DNA of 64,000 nucleotides from JACQWX01 sp041662295 (GTDB lineage Bacteria; Elusimicrobiota; Elusimicrobia; UBA1565; UBA9628), in contig JBAZSR010000002.1 in the NCBI GenBank assembly GCA_041662295.1, positions 7,725-71,724 on the forward strand, read 5' to 3'. Within the stretch, counting starts at the first letter, position 1, and each line of letters opens with the position of its first letter. Positions 33,074-44,661 of the stretch are shown in pieces. The position numbers were made by a program, and so were the translations under genes. The notes below the pieces were generated by a model that saw only the letters and a program-made list of their open reading frames with translations, was not told where the DNA came from and did not search any database.

Positions 33074-35917
33074 ATGTCCTACCGCTTGAAGAAGTCCGCC
33101 GCCTCCACCCTCTCGAGCCTGCTCGCCTTGCTGCTCCTCCTCCAGCCGCTGGCCGCCGCCGTGCCCCAGCGCATCCTCTACCAGGGGACCCTGCGCCAGA
33201 CCGGCGGCCTCTACACCGGCAGCGCCGCCTTCCTCTTCCGCATCACCGACTCCTCCGGCGGGGTCGAGTACTGGAGCTCGGGCTCCACCGTGGTGGCCGT
33301 GACCGCCGGGCTCTTCCGCTACCCCCTGGGCGCGGACAACCCCGGCACCGGAGGGGTCGACGAATCAGCCTCCTTCCTCACCATCGACTGGTCCAACATC
33401 GCCCCCTACGTCGAGGTCACGGTCAACGGGGATCTCCTCTCCCCCCGCGAGGAGATCCACTCCGTCCCCTACGCCATCTTCAACTCCGCTGCGACCGACA
33501 TGGTCAACCCCCGGGTGCTCCGCGCCGGAGACGCCATGACCGGCCAGCTCACCATCGCGGGCTCCACCCTCACGGTCACGGGCAGCGCCTTCTCGGTCGG
33601 AGGCTCGACCCTCGCGGTCAAGGACGGCAGGCTGGGGATCGGCGTCACCGCGCCCCAGACGCCGCTCCATATCGAGAACAACGGCGCCAGCCTCGTCAAA
33701 CTGGTCAACACCGCCGTGACCGCCAACGGCTGGGGCATCCGGCATCTCGCCGGCAACATCCTCGCCGTCACCGACAACCAGAGCGCGTCCGACCGGATGT
33801 ACTTCGACGGCTCCGGCAACGTCGGCATCGGCCCCGTGTCCGCGCCGCTGAGCAGGCTCCACGTCCTCAACGGCGACATCCGCGTCTCGACGGAAGCGGG
33901 CCAGCCCTCCCGGGGAGTCATCTTCCAGGATGGCACCACCCTGCTCACCGCAGGAGGCGCCAATGCCTGGGCCATGGTGGACGCCTCCTCGGTCGCCAGC
34001 GCGGTCGCGGGCAACGTCGGGATCGGCACCACTCACCCGGACGTCAAGCTCCACGTGGCCGGCAACATGCACGTCGACACCTCCGGAACCTCGTCTTTGA
34101 CCCGCAACGTGACCTTCAAGAGCGGGGGCTCCGCCCTGGACTGGGCCTCCTACGGCGGAGGCTGGGCCCCGGGCCTCATGCTCCAGGGCTCGACCCCGGC
34201 AGGCGCGGACAGCGCCTCGGAGTTCCTCTTCCTCTCGGCCTTGGACGACACGCAGGCAGCGCTCATCGCCTCGGGCAAGGACCTCGAGATCTACACCGGC
34301 GCGCCCCTGGGCTCTTCGGGCAGCAGGTCCCTCTACCTCGGGGGCACGGGCAACCTCTTCCTCGGCGTGGACGCCGGCAGGGTTCACGCGGCGGCCAACG
34401 GCACGTTCGTCGGCTACCAGGCGGGCTACAACAACACGACCGGGTCCAACAACACGTTCCTCGGCGGCAGGGCCGGACGGGCCGACACCACGGGCAGCGA
34501 CAACGTGTCCGTGGGGATGGAGAGCGGCCTCACGAACGCCGCGGGCAACAGCCTCACCCTGCTCGGCTTCCGGGCCGGCTACAGCAACACCGGCAGCAGC
34601 AACACCTTCGCGGGCTATCTCGCCGGCTACTCCAACACCTCGGGCCGCTACAACGTCTCCGTGGGCAACCGCGCCCTCTACGGCAACTGGACGGGCGACG
34701 AGAACACCGCGGTCGGCTATCAGGCAGGCGAGAGCCAGCTCTCCACCGGCGTGACCTTCCTCGGCTACCAGGCGGGCAGGGCCAACACCACGGGCGCGGG
34801 CAACACCTGCATCGGCAGGTCCGCCTGCCAGGCCAACACGACCACGGACTACGGCACATTCGTGGGCTACAGCGCGGGGATCAGCAACACCGCGAGCTAC
34901 AACACCTTCATCGGCTTCGACGCCGGCTATTCGAACACCTCGGGCGCCAACAACGCCTTCCTCGGCTTCTACTCCGGCTACACCAACTCGGCCGGGACGA
35001 GGAACACCTATATCGGGACCTCGGCCGGCTATTCCGCCACCGGGAGCGACAACACGTTCCTCGGCCAAGCCGCGGGCTACAGCACGTCCTCCGGCGGCCA
35101 AAACACCGTGCTGGGCTCCCAGGCGGGACTCAACCTCGGGACCGGAGCCGGCAACGTGCTCCTGGGGTACATGGCCGGCTACAACGAGACAGGCTCCAAC
35201 AAGCTCTACATCGACAACTCCAACACCGCCTCGCCCCTCATCGGGGGCAATTTCAGCACCAACGAGGTCAGCGTCAACGGGGTCCTGGGCGTTGGGACCA
35301 CGGACCCCAACGAGAGCTTCCGGCTCGACGTCCGGGGAACGATCCTCGTCACCGACGCCACGGCTTTCGAGGGCGGCATCATCACCCACTCCGCCAACGG
35401 CCTCCTCCTCTCCGGCGTGGACGCGACCAAGGCGGTCATCCTCGCGATCAACGGCACCGAGAAGGCGCGCCTGCACTCCAGCGGGAGATTCGGGGTTGGG
35501 ACGGATAACCCCAACGACGGCATGGTGGAGGTCAAGGGCGGCTCGGTGTGCGTGGACACGAACTCCGACGACTCCGCGACCTCGTGCGTCGCCAACGAGT
35601 CCGATGAGAGGCTCAAGCGGGAGATCGAGCCCATCACGGGCGCGGTGGAGAAACTCAAGAGGCTGCGCGGGGTGACTTTCGACTGGCGGTGGGACGAGTT
35701 CGAGCAGGTCCGGCGCTTCAAGGCCCTGCCCCACTCCATGGGCCTCATCGCGCAGGACGTGGAGAAGGTCTTCCCTGCGGCCATGAACGAGGAGATCGGG
35801 GTCTACAAGTCAGTCAACTACAACGCCCTCGTGGGCGCCCTGGTCGAGGCGGTCAAGGAACAGCAGGCTGAGATCGACTCCCTCCAGGAGAAGGTGCGCC
35901 TGCTTGAGAAGCCCTAA
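33074..35917 (+). CDS. Secreted fibre protein with GxxAGYxNT repeats and peptidase S74 chaperone domain
   Basis: A 947-residue surface protein. A signal peptide covers 1-29 (LLLLLQPLAAA). A beta-rich N-terminal part (about 30-330) includes LDVRG/LHVLNGDI-type tail-fibre segments. Residues about 435-720 hold at least fifteen short repeats of the form NT-x-(F/V)-(L/I/V)-G-x-x-A-G-Y-x-N-T, which should form a trimeric beta-helix like YadA heads. The C-terminus is a peptidase S74 intramolecular chaperone (SDERLKREIEPI, with the Ser of SDERLK as the expected autocleavage site) and a coiled coil (about 920-947). GGAGG lies six bases before the ATG and TACAAT farther upstream. S74 domains are best known from phage tailspikes; here the signal peptide says it is a bacterial surface fibre. 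Confidence 0.85.
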   Translation: MSYRLKKSAASTLSSLLALLLLLQPLAAAVPQRILYQGTLRQTGGLYTGSAAFLFRITDSSGGVEYWSSGSTVVAVTAGLFRYPLGADNPGTGGVDESASFLTIDWSNIAPYVEVTVNGDLLSPREEIHSVPYAIFNSAATDMVNPRVLRAGDAMTGQLTIAGSTLTVTGSAFSVGGSTLAVKDGRLGIGVTAPQTPLHIENNGASLVKLVNTAVTANGWGIRHLAGNILAVTDNQSASDRMYFDGSGNVGIGPVSAPLSRLHVLNGDIRVSTEAGQPSRGVIFQDGTTLLTAGGANAWAMVDASSVASAVAGNVGIGTTHPDVKLHVAGNMHVDTSGTSSLTRNVTFKSGGSALDWASYGGGWAPGLMLQGSTPAGADSASEFLFLSALDDTQAALIASGKDLEIYTGAPLGSSGSRSLYLGGTGNLFLGVDAGRVHAAANGTFVGYQAGYNNTTGSNNTFLGGRAGRADTTGSDNVSVGMESGLTNAAGNSLTLLGFRAGYSNTGSSNTFAGYLAGYSNTSGRYNVSVGNRALYGNWTGDENTAVGYQAGESQLSTGVTFLGYQAGRANTTGAGNTCIGRSACQANTTTDYGTFVGYSAGISNTASYNTFIGFDAGYSNTSGANNAFLGFYSGYTNSAGTRNTYIGTSAGYSATGSDNTFLGQAAGYSTSSGGQNTVLGSQAGLNLGTGAGNVLLGYMAGYNETGSNKLYIDNSNTASPLIGGNFSTNEVSVNGVLGVGTTDPNESFRLDVRGTILVTDATAFEGGIITHSANGLLLSGVDATKAVILAINGTEKARLHSSGRFGVGTDNPNDGMVEVKGGSVCVDTNSDDSATSCVANESDERLKREIEPITGAVEKLKRLRGVTFDWRWDEFEQVRRFKALPHSMGLIAQDVEKVFPAAMNEEIGVYKSVNYNALVGALVEAVKEQQAEIDSLQEKVRLLEKP

Positions 35918-35962
35918 TTTGATATCCTCGCATCGTCGGACCATCGACATCAGGAGGCGGCC

Positions 35963-37099
35963 ATGATAGACAAGCGCAACGAAGCCCTCGCGAAGATCCT
36001 CGTCGACTACTCCACCAAGCTCAAGAAGGGCGACGTCCTCTACCTCGAGATCAAGGGCAAGCCCGCCCTGGAGCTGGGCAAGCACGTCATCCGCCTGGCG
36101 GCCGAGCGCGGGGCCACCCCCTTCTACTACTACAACGACGAGTCCCTGGGCAGGCAGTGGATCGCCCACGCCTCCGAGGCGCAGTTCAAGACCATGGCCA
36201 AGCTCCATCTGCACCTGATGAAGAAGGCCGACGCCTACATCGGCATCCGCGGCTCGGACAACCCCTTCGACCTGGCCGACATGCCGGGCAAGCAGATGGC
36301 GATGATGAACACGCTCTTCTACAAGCCCGTACACTTCGACGAGCGGGTCCGCCGCACCCGCTGGGTCGTCATGCGCTACCCCACGGACTCCATGGCCCAG
36401 CTCGCCAAGACCTCGCAGGAGAAATTCGAGGACTTCTACTTCGACGTGTGCTGCGCGGACTACCCCAAGATGTCCAAGGCCCAGGACAAGCTCGTGGCGC
36501 TCATGAACCGCACCGACAAGGTGCGCATCAAGTCCCCGGGCACGGACCTGTCCTTTTCCATCAAGGGCATCCCGAGCGTCAAGTGCGACGGCGAGCGCAA
36601 CATCCCGGACGGCGAGGTCTACACCGCGCCGGTCAAGACCTCGGTCAACGGCACCATCCGCTTCAACACCCCGACCATCCATGACGGCGTGGTCTACACC
36701 GGCATCGCCTTCACCTTCAAGGACGGGAAGATCGTCAAGGCCGCGGCCGACGCCAACGAAGACAAGCTCAACAAGGTCCTCGACACGGACGCAGGCGCCC
36801 GCTACGTCGGCGAGTTCGCCATCGGGGTGAACCCCTTCGTGCTCGAGCCCATGATGGACACCCTCTTCGACGAGAAGATCGCGGGGTCCTTCCACTTCAC
36901 GCCCGGCTCCTGCTACGACGAGGCGGACAACGGCAACAAGTCCGCCATCCACTGGGACCTGGTCCTCATCCAGCGGCCCGAGCACGGCGGCGGCGAGATC
37001 TGGTTCGACGGCAAGCTCGTGCGCAAGGACGGCAGGTTCACGGACGCGGCCCTCGAGAGGATGTTCTCCAAGGAAAACCTCAAGGGGAGGCCGGCATGA
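35963..37099 (+). CDS. Aminopeptidase, peptidase family M29
   Basis: A 378-residue metallo-aminopeptidase of the AmpS/PepS (M29) type. Family blocks are VLYLEIKGKPALELGKHVIRLAAERGATPFYYYNDE (N-terminal domain), GERNIPDGEVYTAPV (metal-binding Glu), YVGEFAIGVN (second Glu), and GSFHFTPGSCYDEADNGNKSAIHWDLVL (His, Tyr, His, Asp ligands). All expected ligands are present. It should remove N-terminal amino acids from peptides in the cytoplasm. AGGAGG precedes the ATG. The stop overlaps the start of the next gene by four bases. Confidence 0.9.
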   Translation: MIDKRNEALAKILVDYSTKLKKGDVLYLEIKGKPALELGKHVIRLAAERGATPFYYYNDESLGRQWIAHASEAQFKTMAKLHLHLMKKADAYIGIRGSDNPFDLADMPGKQMAMMNTLFYKPVHFDERVRRTRWVVMRYPTDSMAQLAKTSQEKFEDFYFDVCCADYPKMSKAQDKLVALMNRTDKVRIKSPGTDLSFSIKGIPSVKCDGERNIPDGEVYTAPVKTSVNGTIRFNTPTIHDGVVYTGIAFTFKDGKIVKAAADANEDKLNKVLDTDAGARYVGEFAIGVNPFVLEPMMDTLFDEKIAGSFHFTPGSCYDEADNGNKSAIHWDLVLIQRPEHGGGEIWFDGKLVRKDGRFTDAALERMFSKENLKGRPA

Positions 37100-37929
37100 T
37101 CCCCCAAGACACCAAGAACACCCGCGTCCTGCTCGCCATGCTGTGCCTGCCGCTCCTGGGCCTGGCGGCGAGACCGCTCTTCGCGGACGGAGGCGAAGAG
37201 ATCCTCGCGGCCCACCCCATGCCGCTGTACAAGGACAGCGTGCCGGCCGCTGACAACAGACTGAACCGATTGACCAAGAACGACCTGGGAACGGTCCGGA
37301 AGTTCTTCGAGGCCAACCTGAAGCCCGGAGACAGGATCGAGACGTTCAGCAAAGACGACGAGACCGGCTTCAATGTCATCTACACCAAGAAGACCGGATC
37401 CCGGGAGCTGAAGGCATTCGAGCTGCGCGTGACTGCCCGTTCCGGAAAACGGCCGCCGCACACGGCGTTCGGCGAGCTTTTCGGGCAGGTCAGCTTCGGC
37501 CGCCACAAGGAGTCCGAGCTCAAGGCCCTGCAAAAGGAGTACGGGGATATCGACCTCGCCTATTTCCGCGGAAACGAGGACAAGCTGATCGCCGAACGCG
37601 CCAGCCGGGAAGCCCACCCCGATCAGGACACGCTGAAGGCGGCCGGGAAGAAGAACAAGGTCTCAGCGGAGGACAAGGCCGAGGCCAAGGAGCTCAAGAG
37701 GAAGATGAAGGAGCTGAAGGCTCAGGGCGACTTCGCGGGGATGATGGCGCTGGCCCAGAGCAGCAAGAAGTTCCAGGCTCCGCCGTCCAACCAGATGGAG
37801 GCCGCCAGACTCGCTGCGGAAGACCGCAGCCGCGACACCTGGGACATCTGGGTGCGCTGCCTGAAGGAAACCAAGGCGGCCGCCTACCGCACCAGGCTGG
37901 AATACTCCTCAGACGCCCTTCCGGATTAG
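37096..37929 (+). CDS. Exported protein of unknown function, 277 residues
   Basis: A signal peptide covers about residues 1-31 (VLLAMLCLPLLGLAARPLFA-D). A folded part (about 60-150) contains DETGFNVIYTKKTG and then a long charged, probably helical region (about 165-240; KLIAERASREAH, EDKAEAKELKRKMKELKAQGD) that may form a coiled coil. It overlaps the M29 peptidase by four bases and is likely co-translated. No family is recognised. Confidence 0.6.
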   Translation: MIPQDTKNTRVLLAMLCLPLLGLAARPLFADGGEEILAAHPMPLYKDSVPAADNRLNRLTKNDLGTVRKFFEANLKPGDRIETFSKDDETGFNVIYTKKTGSRELKAFELRVTARSGKRPPHTAFGELFGQVSFGRHKESELKALQKEYGDIDLAYFRGNEDKLIAERASREAHPDQDTLKAAGKKNKVSAEDKAEAKELKRKMKELKAQGDFAGMMALAQSSKKFQAPPSNQMEAARLAAEDRSRDTWDIWVRCLKETKAAAYRTRLEYSSDALPD

Positions 37930-39278
37930 CCTTCCGGCCCCGGCCCGGCCTTCACGAGCCGATCCGCCAGGAGCTCCGCCACAGCCTCGTTGAGCGCCGG
38001 CCGGGGATGAGCGTCCTTCCCGTACCAATACCGGTTCCTGCTGTCGGGATAGGCCAGCTCCTCCGGCAGATCGAATGCCTCGATCCCGGAGGAAAGGCGC
38101 AGGCGCGGGACCTCCCTGAAGTATCCCCGGAGGAGCACGAGCCTCACGCCGAGGCGGCGGCCGAAGTCTCCCAGTTCGTCGACCTGGCGCTGGGCCTGGG
38201 CCAGCGTCCGTCCCGTGTCCGCCCAGCCGGGCCGTCCGAGGACCCGCCGGGAGCAGGCGTGGACGAACTGCCGGACGCGCAGGCCGTCGACCACGGCACG
38301 GAGCAGGGGAGACTCGGGCGAGCGGTCCATGATGGCCTGGCTGTCGAGAGGATCGTGGTCGTTGCCCCCGATGTAGGAGAGGATGACGATGTCGACATCG
38401 AGCTCCGGGACGAGGGCCTTGACCGCTCGGCCGTACCCGTAGAGCCCGTTGCCCGGGAAGCCCGCGGCAGCCACGTCGAAGCGTCCCGGCGCCCTCCTTT
38501 CGAGCGCCCCGGCCAGAAGCGCGGGCAAGGTATGCTCGTTGTCCGGGATGCCGAGCCCCCAGACGAAGGAGTCGCCCACCACCAGGACCCTCCGGCAGCC
38601 CGGCTCCAGGACCGCGGGCTCCCGGTCCCGATAGCCCAGGCTGTTGTACCGATTGACCGCCGGCGGGTAGCCGTCGACCTCGTCGTTGCCGGAGTAATCC
38701 TCGACCGTGGTGGCCCCGGCCGGGAAGGAGACCAGGCCGTGCCGATTGAGGGTCGGGCCGCGGTCCGGACCGAAGGCCAGGAGCGCCGCGATGGAAAAAG
38801 CCGCGGACAGCAGACCCGCGGCGGCCATGCGGACCGAGGCGGATGCGTCCGCCGGACGCAGGAGGACGAGCTCGGCGGCAAGCCCACGGAGCCCGGTCCG
38901 TCCAGGGCCGGCCAGGCGGGCGGCGCAGAACAGGCCCGCGGCCAGCAGGAGCGCCGGGTACAGGGAGACCTCCAGGCCCTCTCGGTCCGCGAAGGCCAGC
39001 TGGAGCGCGTCATCCATGTTCCCGATCATGGCGAGGACCAGGAGGACCGTGGCGGCCAGCAGGAGGAGGAACGCCGCGACCGCGAGCCTTCCGAGGACCC
39101 GGCGGGAGAGGAAGAGCCACAGAAGGACCCCCGAGTTCACGGCCGCAGCCAGAGGGATGCCGATGATGACCGCGAAGGCTGCGGGACAGACCGCGAGCAG
39201 GGGAGGGCCGAGGAAAGGCCCGACCCCGGCCAAGAACGCCGCGGAGAGCCCCGCCAGACAGCAGAGGATGATGGCCAT
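37926..39278 (-). CDS. Membrane-anchored SGNH/GDSL hydrolase
   Basis: A 450-residue protein. The first 165 residues contain four to five membrane helices. The rest is an SGNH hydrolase: block I VLVVGDSFVWGLGI (Ser nucleophile), block III GGNDHDP, and the C-terminal D-x-x-H (KDAHPRP). This layout resembles AlgJ/DltD-like and OafA-type proteins that add or remove acyl groups on extracellular polysaccharides. The gene ends the large glycosyltransferase operon and overlaps the convergent exported-protein gene by four bases. Confidence 0.82.
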   Translation of the reverse strand: MAIILCCLAGLSAAFLAGVGPFLGPPLLAVCPAAFAVIIGIPLAAAVNSGVLLWLFLSRRVLGRLAVAAFLLLLAATVLLVLAMIGNMDDALQLAFADREGLEVSLYPALLLAAGLFCAARLAGPGRTGLRGLAAELVLLRPADASASVRMAAAGLLSAAFSIAALLAFGPDRGPTLNRHGLVSFPAGATTVEDYSGNDEVDGYPPAVNRYNSLGYRDREPAVLEPGCRRVLVVGDSFVWGLGIPDNEHTLPALLAGALERRAPGRFDVAAAGFPGNGLYGYGRAVKALVPELDVDIVILSYIGGNDHDPLDSQAIMDRSPESPLLRAVVDGLRVRQFVHACSRRVLGRPGWADTGRTLAQAQRQVDELGDFGRRLGVRLVLLRGYFREVPRLRLSSGIEAFDLPEELAYPDSRNRYWYGKDAHPRPALNEAVAELLADRLVKAGPGPEG

Positions 39279-39304
39279 GCCGCCGGCCTCTCAGACCCGG
39301 AGCG

Positions 39305-40513
39305 TCACGGAGCTCTCCCGCGCCCGGCCAGGATGGCCCGGATCCGGCTCGCCCCCCCTCCGGCCAGGACCAGCATCAGCGGCATGAGCGGCACGCGGTA
39401 GCGGATGGGAGCGTGGCTGACCGAGTAGGTAGCGGTCACGACCAGCATGAAGACGGCCATCCAGCGGACCCACGGGTTGGCGCGTCCGAACCAGAGGCCC
39501 AGCAGAGCCAGAGGGACGAGCCAGCCGTCGCTGAGGAGCGCCAGCAGCCGCACCAGGGAAGCCTTGTGGGTATAGGCCCGGTCGCGGGGGAGGATCCTCC
39601 ATAAGCCGAAGAGCCTGCCTGCGCAGTCCTTCAGGAAGAACCACGGCCGCTCTTTAAGGATGCTCATGGAGGCGGCTTGAAAAGCCTTGTTGCTCTCGGC
39701 CTCGGGGAGGCTGGCCATGCGCTGGAACTCGGTGTCGTCGCCGGGGTTGCCGAGGATGCGGTTCTGCTCCTCGGTGCCCAGGGCCTCGTAGGGCACGGTC
39801 AGGGCCCAGTACATCTGGATGCCGACCAGGCTCGAGGCCGGGATGAAGGAGCGCATGACCGCGAGGTTCCGGCCGACCCACACGCCGACCAGGGCCGCGA
39901 CCGGGAGGCAGAAAGCCAGGAACCATTTCCAGCGCCACGGCCTTCCCCACCCCGCGGCCAGGCCGGCGATCCCCACGGCCGGAGCCATGGCCCCGTTGGT
40001 CAGGCACATCCACCCGGCAAGCCCGCCCGCTCCGGCCAGCAAGCGCCATTCCCGAGCAGGGACAGCGCGCACCAGCAGGAGGAAGACCCCGGCCGCGAGG
40101 AAGGACAGCAGGGATTCGCGGAAGAAGTACGCGGAGTAGTAGATGAAGTACGGGTACACGACAGAGGCCCAGAACGCGAACCTGGCCGCCCAGAGATCGA
40201 AGAGCGCCAGGGCCAGGAGATAAACCAGCCAGGACGTGGCAGCGGAGAGGAGGCTCTGGCCCACGATCACGGACCAGGGGCTCTTGCCCGAGACCGCGTA
40301 GAGGCCCGCGATCAGCAGAGGATAGCCGGGCTCGCGCACCGCGGTCGCAAGAGGCGGCTTCTCAGCGTAGATCCCGTGGTCGATGAGGTTGACGGCCAGG
40401 ATCTCGAAGTCGAGGCTGCCGAAGAGCCGGACGCCGTCGTACTGCAGGGCCCCGAACCCGACCCGCAGGGCCAGGGCCGCCAATAGCCCGAGGAGAAGCT
40501 CCCTCCTGCTCAA
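39305..40513 (-). CDS. GT39-like membrane glycosyltransferase
   Basis: About 402 residues with around nine to ten membrane helices. The first periplasmic loop has GSLDFEILAVNLIDHGIYAEKPP and then REPGYPLLIAGLYAV, the acidic-loop pattern of ArnT/PMT (GT-C) enzymes. It should transfer a polyprenyl-phosphate-linked sugar outside the inner membrane. The start is a TTG (TTGA) that overlaps the stop of the upstream GT2 gene, so the two are coupled; that GT2 may make the polyprenyl-phosphate sugar it uses. Confidence 0.78.
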   Translation of the reverse strand: MSRRELLLGLLAALALRVGFGALQYDGVRLFGSLDFEILAVNLIDHGIYAEKPPLATAVREPGYPLLIAGLYAVSGKSPWSVIVGQSLLSAATSWLVYLLALALFDLWAARFAFWASVVYPYFIYYSAYFFRESLLSFLAAGVFLLLVRAVPAREWRLLAGAGGLAGWMCLTNGAMAPAVGIAGLAAGWGRPWRWKWFLAFCLPVAALVGVWVGRNLAVMRSFIPASSLVGIQMYWALTVPYEALGTEEQNRILGNPGDDTEFQRMASLPEAESNKAFQAASMSILKERPWFFLKDCAGRLFGLWRILPRDRAYTHKASLVRLLALLSDGWLVPLALLGLWFGRANPWVRWMAVFMLVVTATYSVSHAPIRYRVPLMPLMLVLAGGGASRIRAILAGRGRAP

Positions 40514-41703
40514 GACGCCCCCCCCTCCCCGCGCGAGGACGGAAGGTGGCGCGCGAGGTCCAGGGTCACGCCGAAGGCGGCGAGCACGGTGCCGGAGATG
40601 ACGGCGAGGCTGCCGGTCAGCACGTAGATCCAGTGCTGGTGGATCTGCCGGCTCGTGACGTATTCGATGATGGTGCGGGTGTTGAGGAGCACGCCCGCGA
40701 GCACGAGGACCACGCCGACCGCGAGGGAGTAGTCGCGGACCCTGGGCCGGTCCCAGAACCCGGAGCCCCGGCCGACCGCGGCGTCCGAGAGCTTCTGCGC
40801 GATGCCCCCGAAGGTCAGGCAGATGAGCGAGCACACCGCGAGGGTCACGATGGCGAGCAGTCGGTAGATCATGTCCTCCGGGTTCTCCAGACGCCTCAGG
40901 GACAGGTACTGGGCGATCGGGCCGGCGCCGTAGGCCAGGGCGGTCAGGGCGAAGAGAAGACCGGCGGGACCGAAGATGCGCAGGGGGTAGTACGCGAAGA
41001 TGACGCCCAGGATGACGCGCAGGAAGCGCATGCCGTCGGCCAGCACATTGAGCTTGGACCGGCCCATCCGCTCGGCGTAGGCGATGGGGACCTCCACGAT
41101 CCGAGCCCCCATGCAGGCGGCGCGCGCGGTCATGGCGGGCGTGAAGTGCAGGCCCTCGGGCAGGGGCAGGAGCCTGGGCAGGAGCCTGCGGGAGAAGAGC
41201 CGCACACCGCTGGCCGTGTCGGTCACGGCCACACCGGTGAGCCTCGAGATCACGGCCGCGTAGAAGCGGTTGCCCAGCACGCGCACCCGCGGCATCTGGG
41301 AGCCGTGGTGGAGCCGGCCGCCGATGGCGAGGTCCGCTCCGGTCCGGACGAGCTCGCGGTGCAGGTCGATGAAGCAGAGCGGGTCGATGGTGCCGTCCGC
41401 GTCCATGAAGGCCAGGAGTCCTCCGCGCGCCGCGGCAAATCCGGTCATGAGCGCCGCCCCGTAGCCCCGGTTGACCGGGTGGCTGACGACCCGGACACGC
41501 TCGAAGCCCGCGGCGATCCGCCGGGTCGCGTCCTTGGAGCCGTCGTCCACCACGAGGATCTCCACCGCATCGAGGCCCGTCTCCCGGCGCAAAGCCTCCT
41601 CGGCGTCCAGGCACTGCTTCAGCGCCGAGGGGAGGGCCTCCTCCTCGTTGTAGGCGGGCAGGACGATGGTCAGGGTCTTGGCGTCCGCGGCGGCTTGGGT
41701 CAT
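40510..41703 (-). CDS. Polyprenyl-phosphate glycosyltransferase (GT2) with membrane tail
   Basis: A 397-residue protein. Residues 1-235 are a DPM/GtrB-type GT2: IVLPAYNEEEALPSAL, EILVVDDGSKDAT, AFMDADGTIDP (DXD), IGGRLHHGSQMP, SGVRLFSR and the EVPIAYAERMGRSKL end motif. The C-terminal 150 residues hold four membrane helices and a polar tail. It should load a sugar onto polyprenyl phosphate. The start at 41703 overlaps the upstream stop (ATGA), and the next gene is the GT39-like transferase, its plausible partner. Confidence 0.88.
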   Translation of the reverse strand: MTQAAADAKTLTIVLPAYNEEEALPSALKQCLDAEEALRRETGLDAVEILVVDDGSKDATRRIAAGFERVRVVSHPVNRGYGAALMTGFAAARGGLLAFMDADGTIDPLCFIDLHRELVRTGADLAIGGRLHHGSQMPRVRVLGNRFYAAVISRLTGVAVTDTASGVRLFSRRLLPRLLPLPEGLHFTPAMTARAACMGARIVEVPIAYAERMGRSKLNVLADGMRFLRVILGVIFAYYPLRIFGPAGLLFALTALAYGAGPIAQYLSLRRLENPEDMIYRLLAIVTLAVCSLICLTFGGIAQKLSDAAVGRGSGFWDRPRVRDYSLAVGVVLVLAGVLLNTRTIIEYVTSRQIHQHWIYVLTGSLAVISGTVLAAFGVTLDLARHLPSSRGEGGAS

Positions 41704-42702
41704 GCGTTGGTCTCCGGGAAGAGCCGCAGGCGCAGGCTGCGCAGGCCCGCGGCCCCCGAATAGAGGGAATAGAGCGACAGGTAGAGCGTGGGCGAGAGCA
41801 CGGCCACGAGCAGGCTCGCCAGCCTGAAGCGGCCGAAGCAGGAGCGCCGGGCCGCGGCGAAGCCCTCCCGCCAGAGCTTCCAAGCCGAGACCGGCCGGGC
41901 CAGGAGCGCCTCCCGCAGGATGCCCCGCCGCAGGAGCTCGAGCTCCTCGCGGAGCAGGTAGTCGCGGCTCAAGGCCGCCTTGGCCTCCTTGAGCCAGCGC
42001 TTGAGGTGCGCGGAGAAAAGCGTCCGCATCTTGAAGTCCAGCTCGATCTTGGCCGGGTCCGAAAGCCCGCACGCGCACCAGTTTGCGCCGTGCACGCGGT
42101 GCAGGCCGAGGACCGCCGGGATGTTGGCCACCCGCCAGGAGAAGAGGGTCTTCACGGTCAGGAAATCGTCGAGATAGTAAAAGAGCTCCTTGGGAATGGG
42201 CAGGGCCGCGAGCAGGGCCTCCCGGCGGAAGGCGAGGCCGCTCGTGGCCGTGAAGTGCGTCTTCGCTGCCAGGAAATCGTCGAGGCCGTAGGAGGGGGCC
42301 CAAGCCGGGTGGCTGGCGCCCAGGGACTCGAGGCTCCCGGACACGTCGTCGAGCCAGTGCTGGACGGCGCCGACCTTGGGGTCGTCGAAGAGGGGCGCCA
42401 CCGCGGAGAGCTTCCCCGGCAGCCACACGTCGTCGCTGTCGAGCAGGCAGACCACGCTGCCGCGGGCCGCGCGGATGCCGGCGTTGAAGGCCTCGGCCTG
42501 CCCCTGCCGGGGGTCGAGCAGCACGGCTCGCACCCGGTCCCCGTAGCCCCGGATGATCTCGCGGGAATCGTCGGTCGAGCCGTCGTCGGCGACGATGACC
42601 TCGACCTCGTTGGCCGGGAAGTCCTGCGCCAGGACGCTGTCGACCGCGGCGCTGAGGAACCGGCCGTAGTTGTGGTTGTCGATGACGACCGAGACGCGGG
42701 GC

Positions 42703-42710
<8 letters not shown>
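41700..42710 (-). CDS. Glycosyltransferase family 2
   Basis: A 336-residue GT2 with VSVVIDNHNYGRFLSAAVDSVL, VEVIVADDGSTDDSRE, AFNAGIRAARGSVVCLLDSDDVW (DXD) and the usual C-terminal acceptor part. The last 60 residues contain a basic helix and one hydrophobic stretch (SLLVAVLSPTLYLSLYSLYSG) that may bind the membrane. It overlaps asnB by eight bases and the following GT2 by four, so three genes are translationally coupled. Confidence 0.87.
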
Positions 42711-44595
<1,885 letters not shown>

Positions 44596-44599
44596 ATGC

Positions 44600-44661
44600 T
44601 GGGGTCAGATCTTGAGATTTGAGTTTTCTAACGAAAACTCAAATCTCAAGATCTGACCCCA
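44600..44661. repeat. Perfect 29-bp inverted repeat between GT9 and asnB
   Basis: Arms 44600-44628 and 44633-44661 pair without a mismatch around a TAAC loop; the outer end is TGGGGTCAGATCTTGAG. It fills almost the whole 66-bp gap: it touches the stop of the GT9 gene and ends four bases before the asnB start. It is AT-rich in its inner half. Such GGGGTCAG-type palindromes resemble REP elements moved by RAYT transposases; no such transposase is in the window. In the mRNA it would form a long hairpin just ahead of asnB. Confidence 0.85.

Noticed and set aside
34380..35200. CRISPR-like repetition in the fibre gene
   Set aside because: The repeats are degenerate, in frame and encode a regular protein motif; there are no spacers.
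33365..35734. Very long open frame antisense to the S74 fibre gene
   Set aside because: High GC at third positions opens antisense frames; the product is low-complexity Gly/Val/Arg/Glu-rich, and the plus-strand frame has clear domains.
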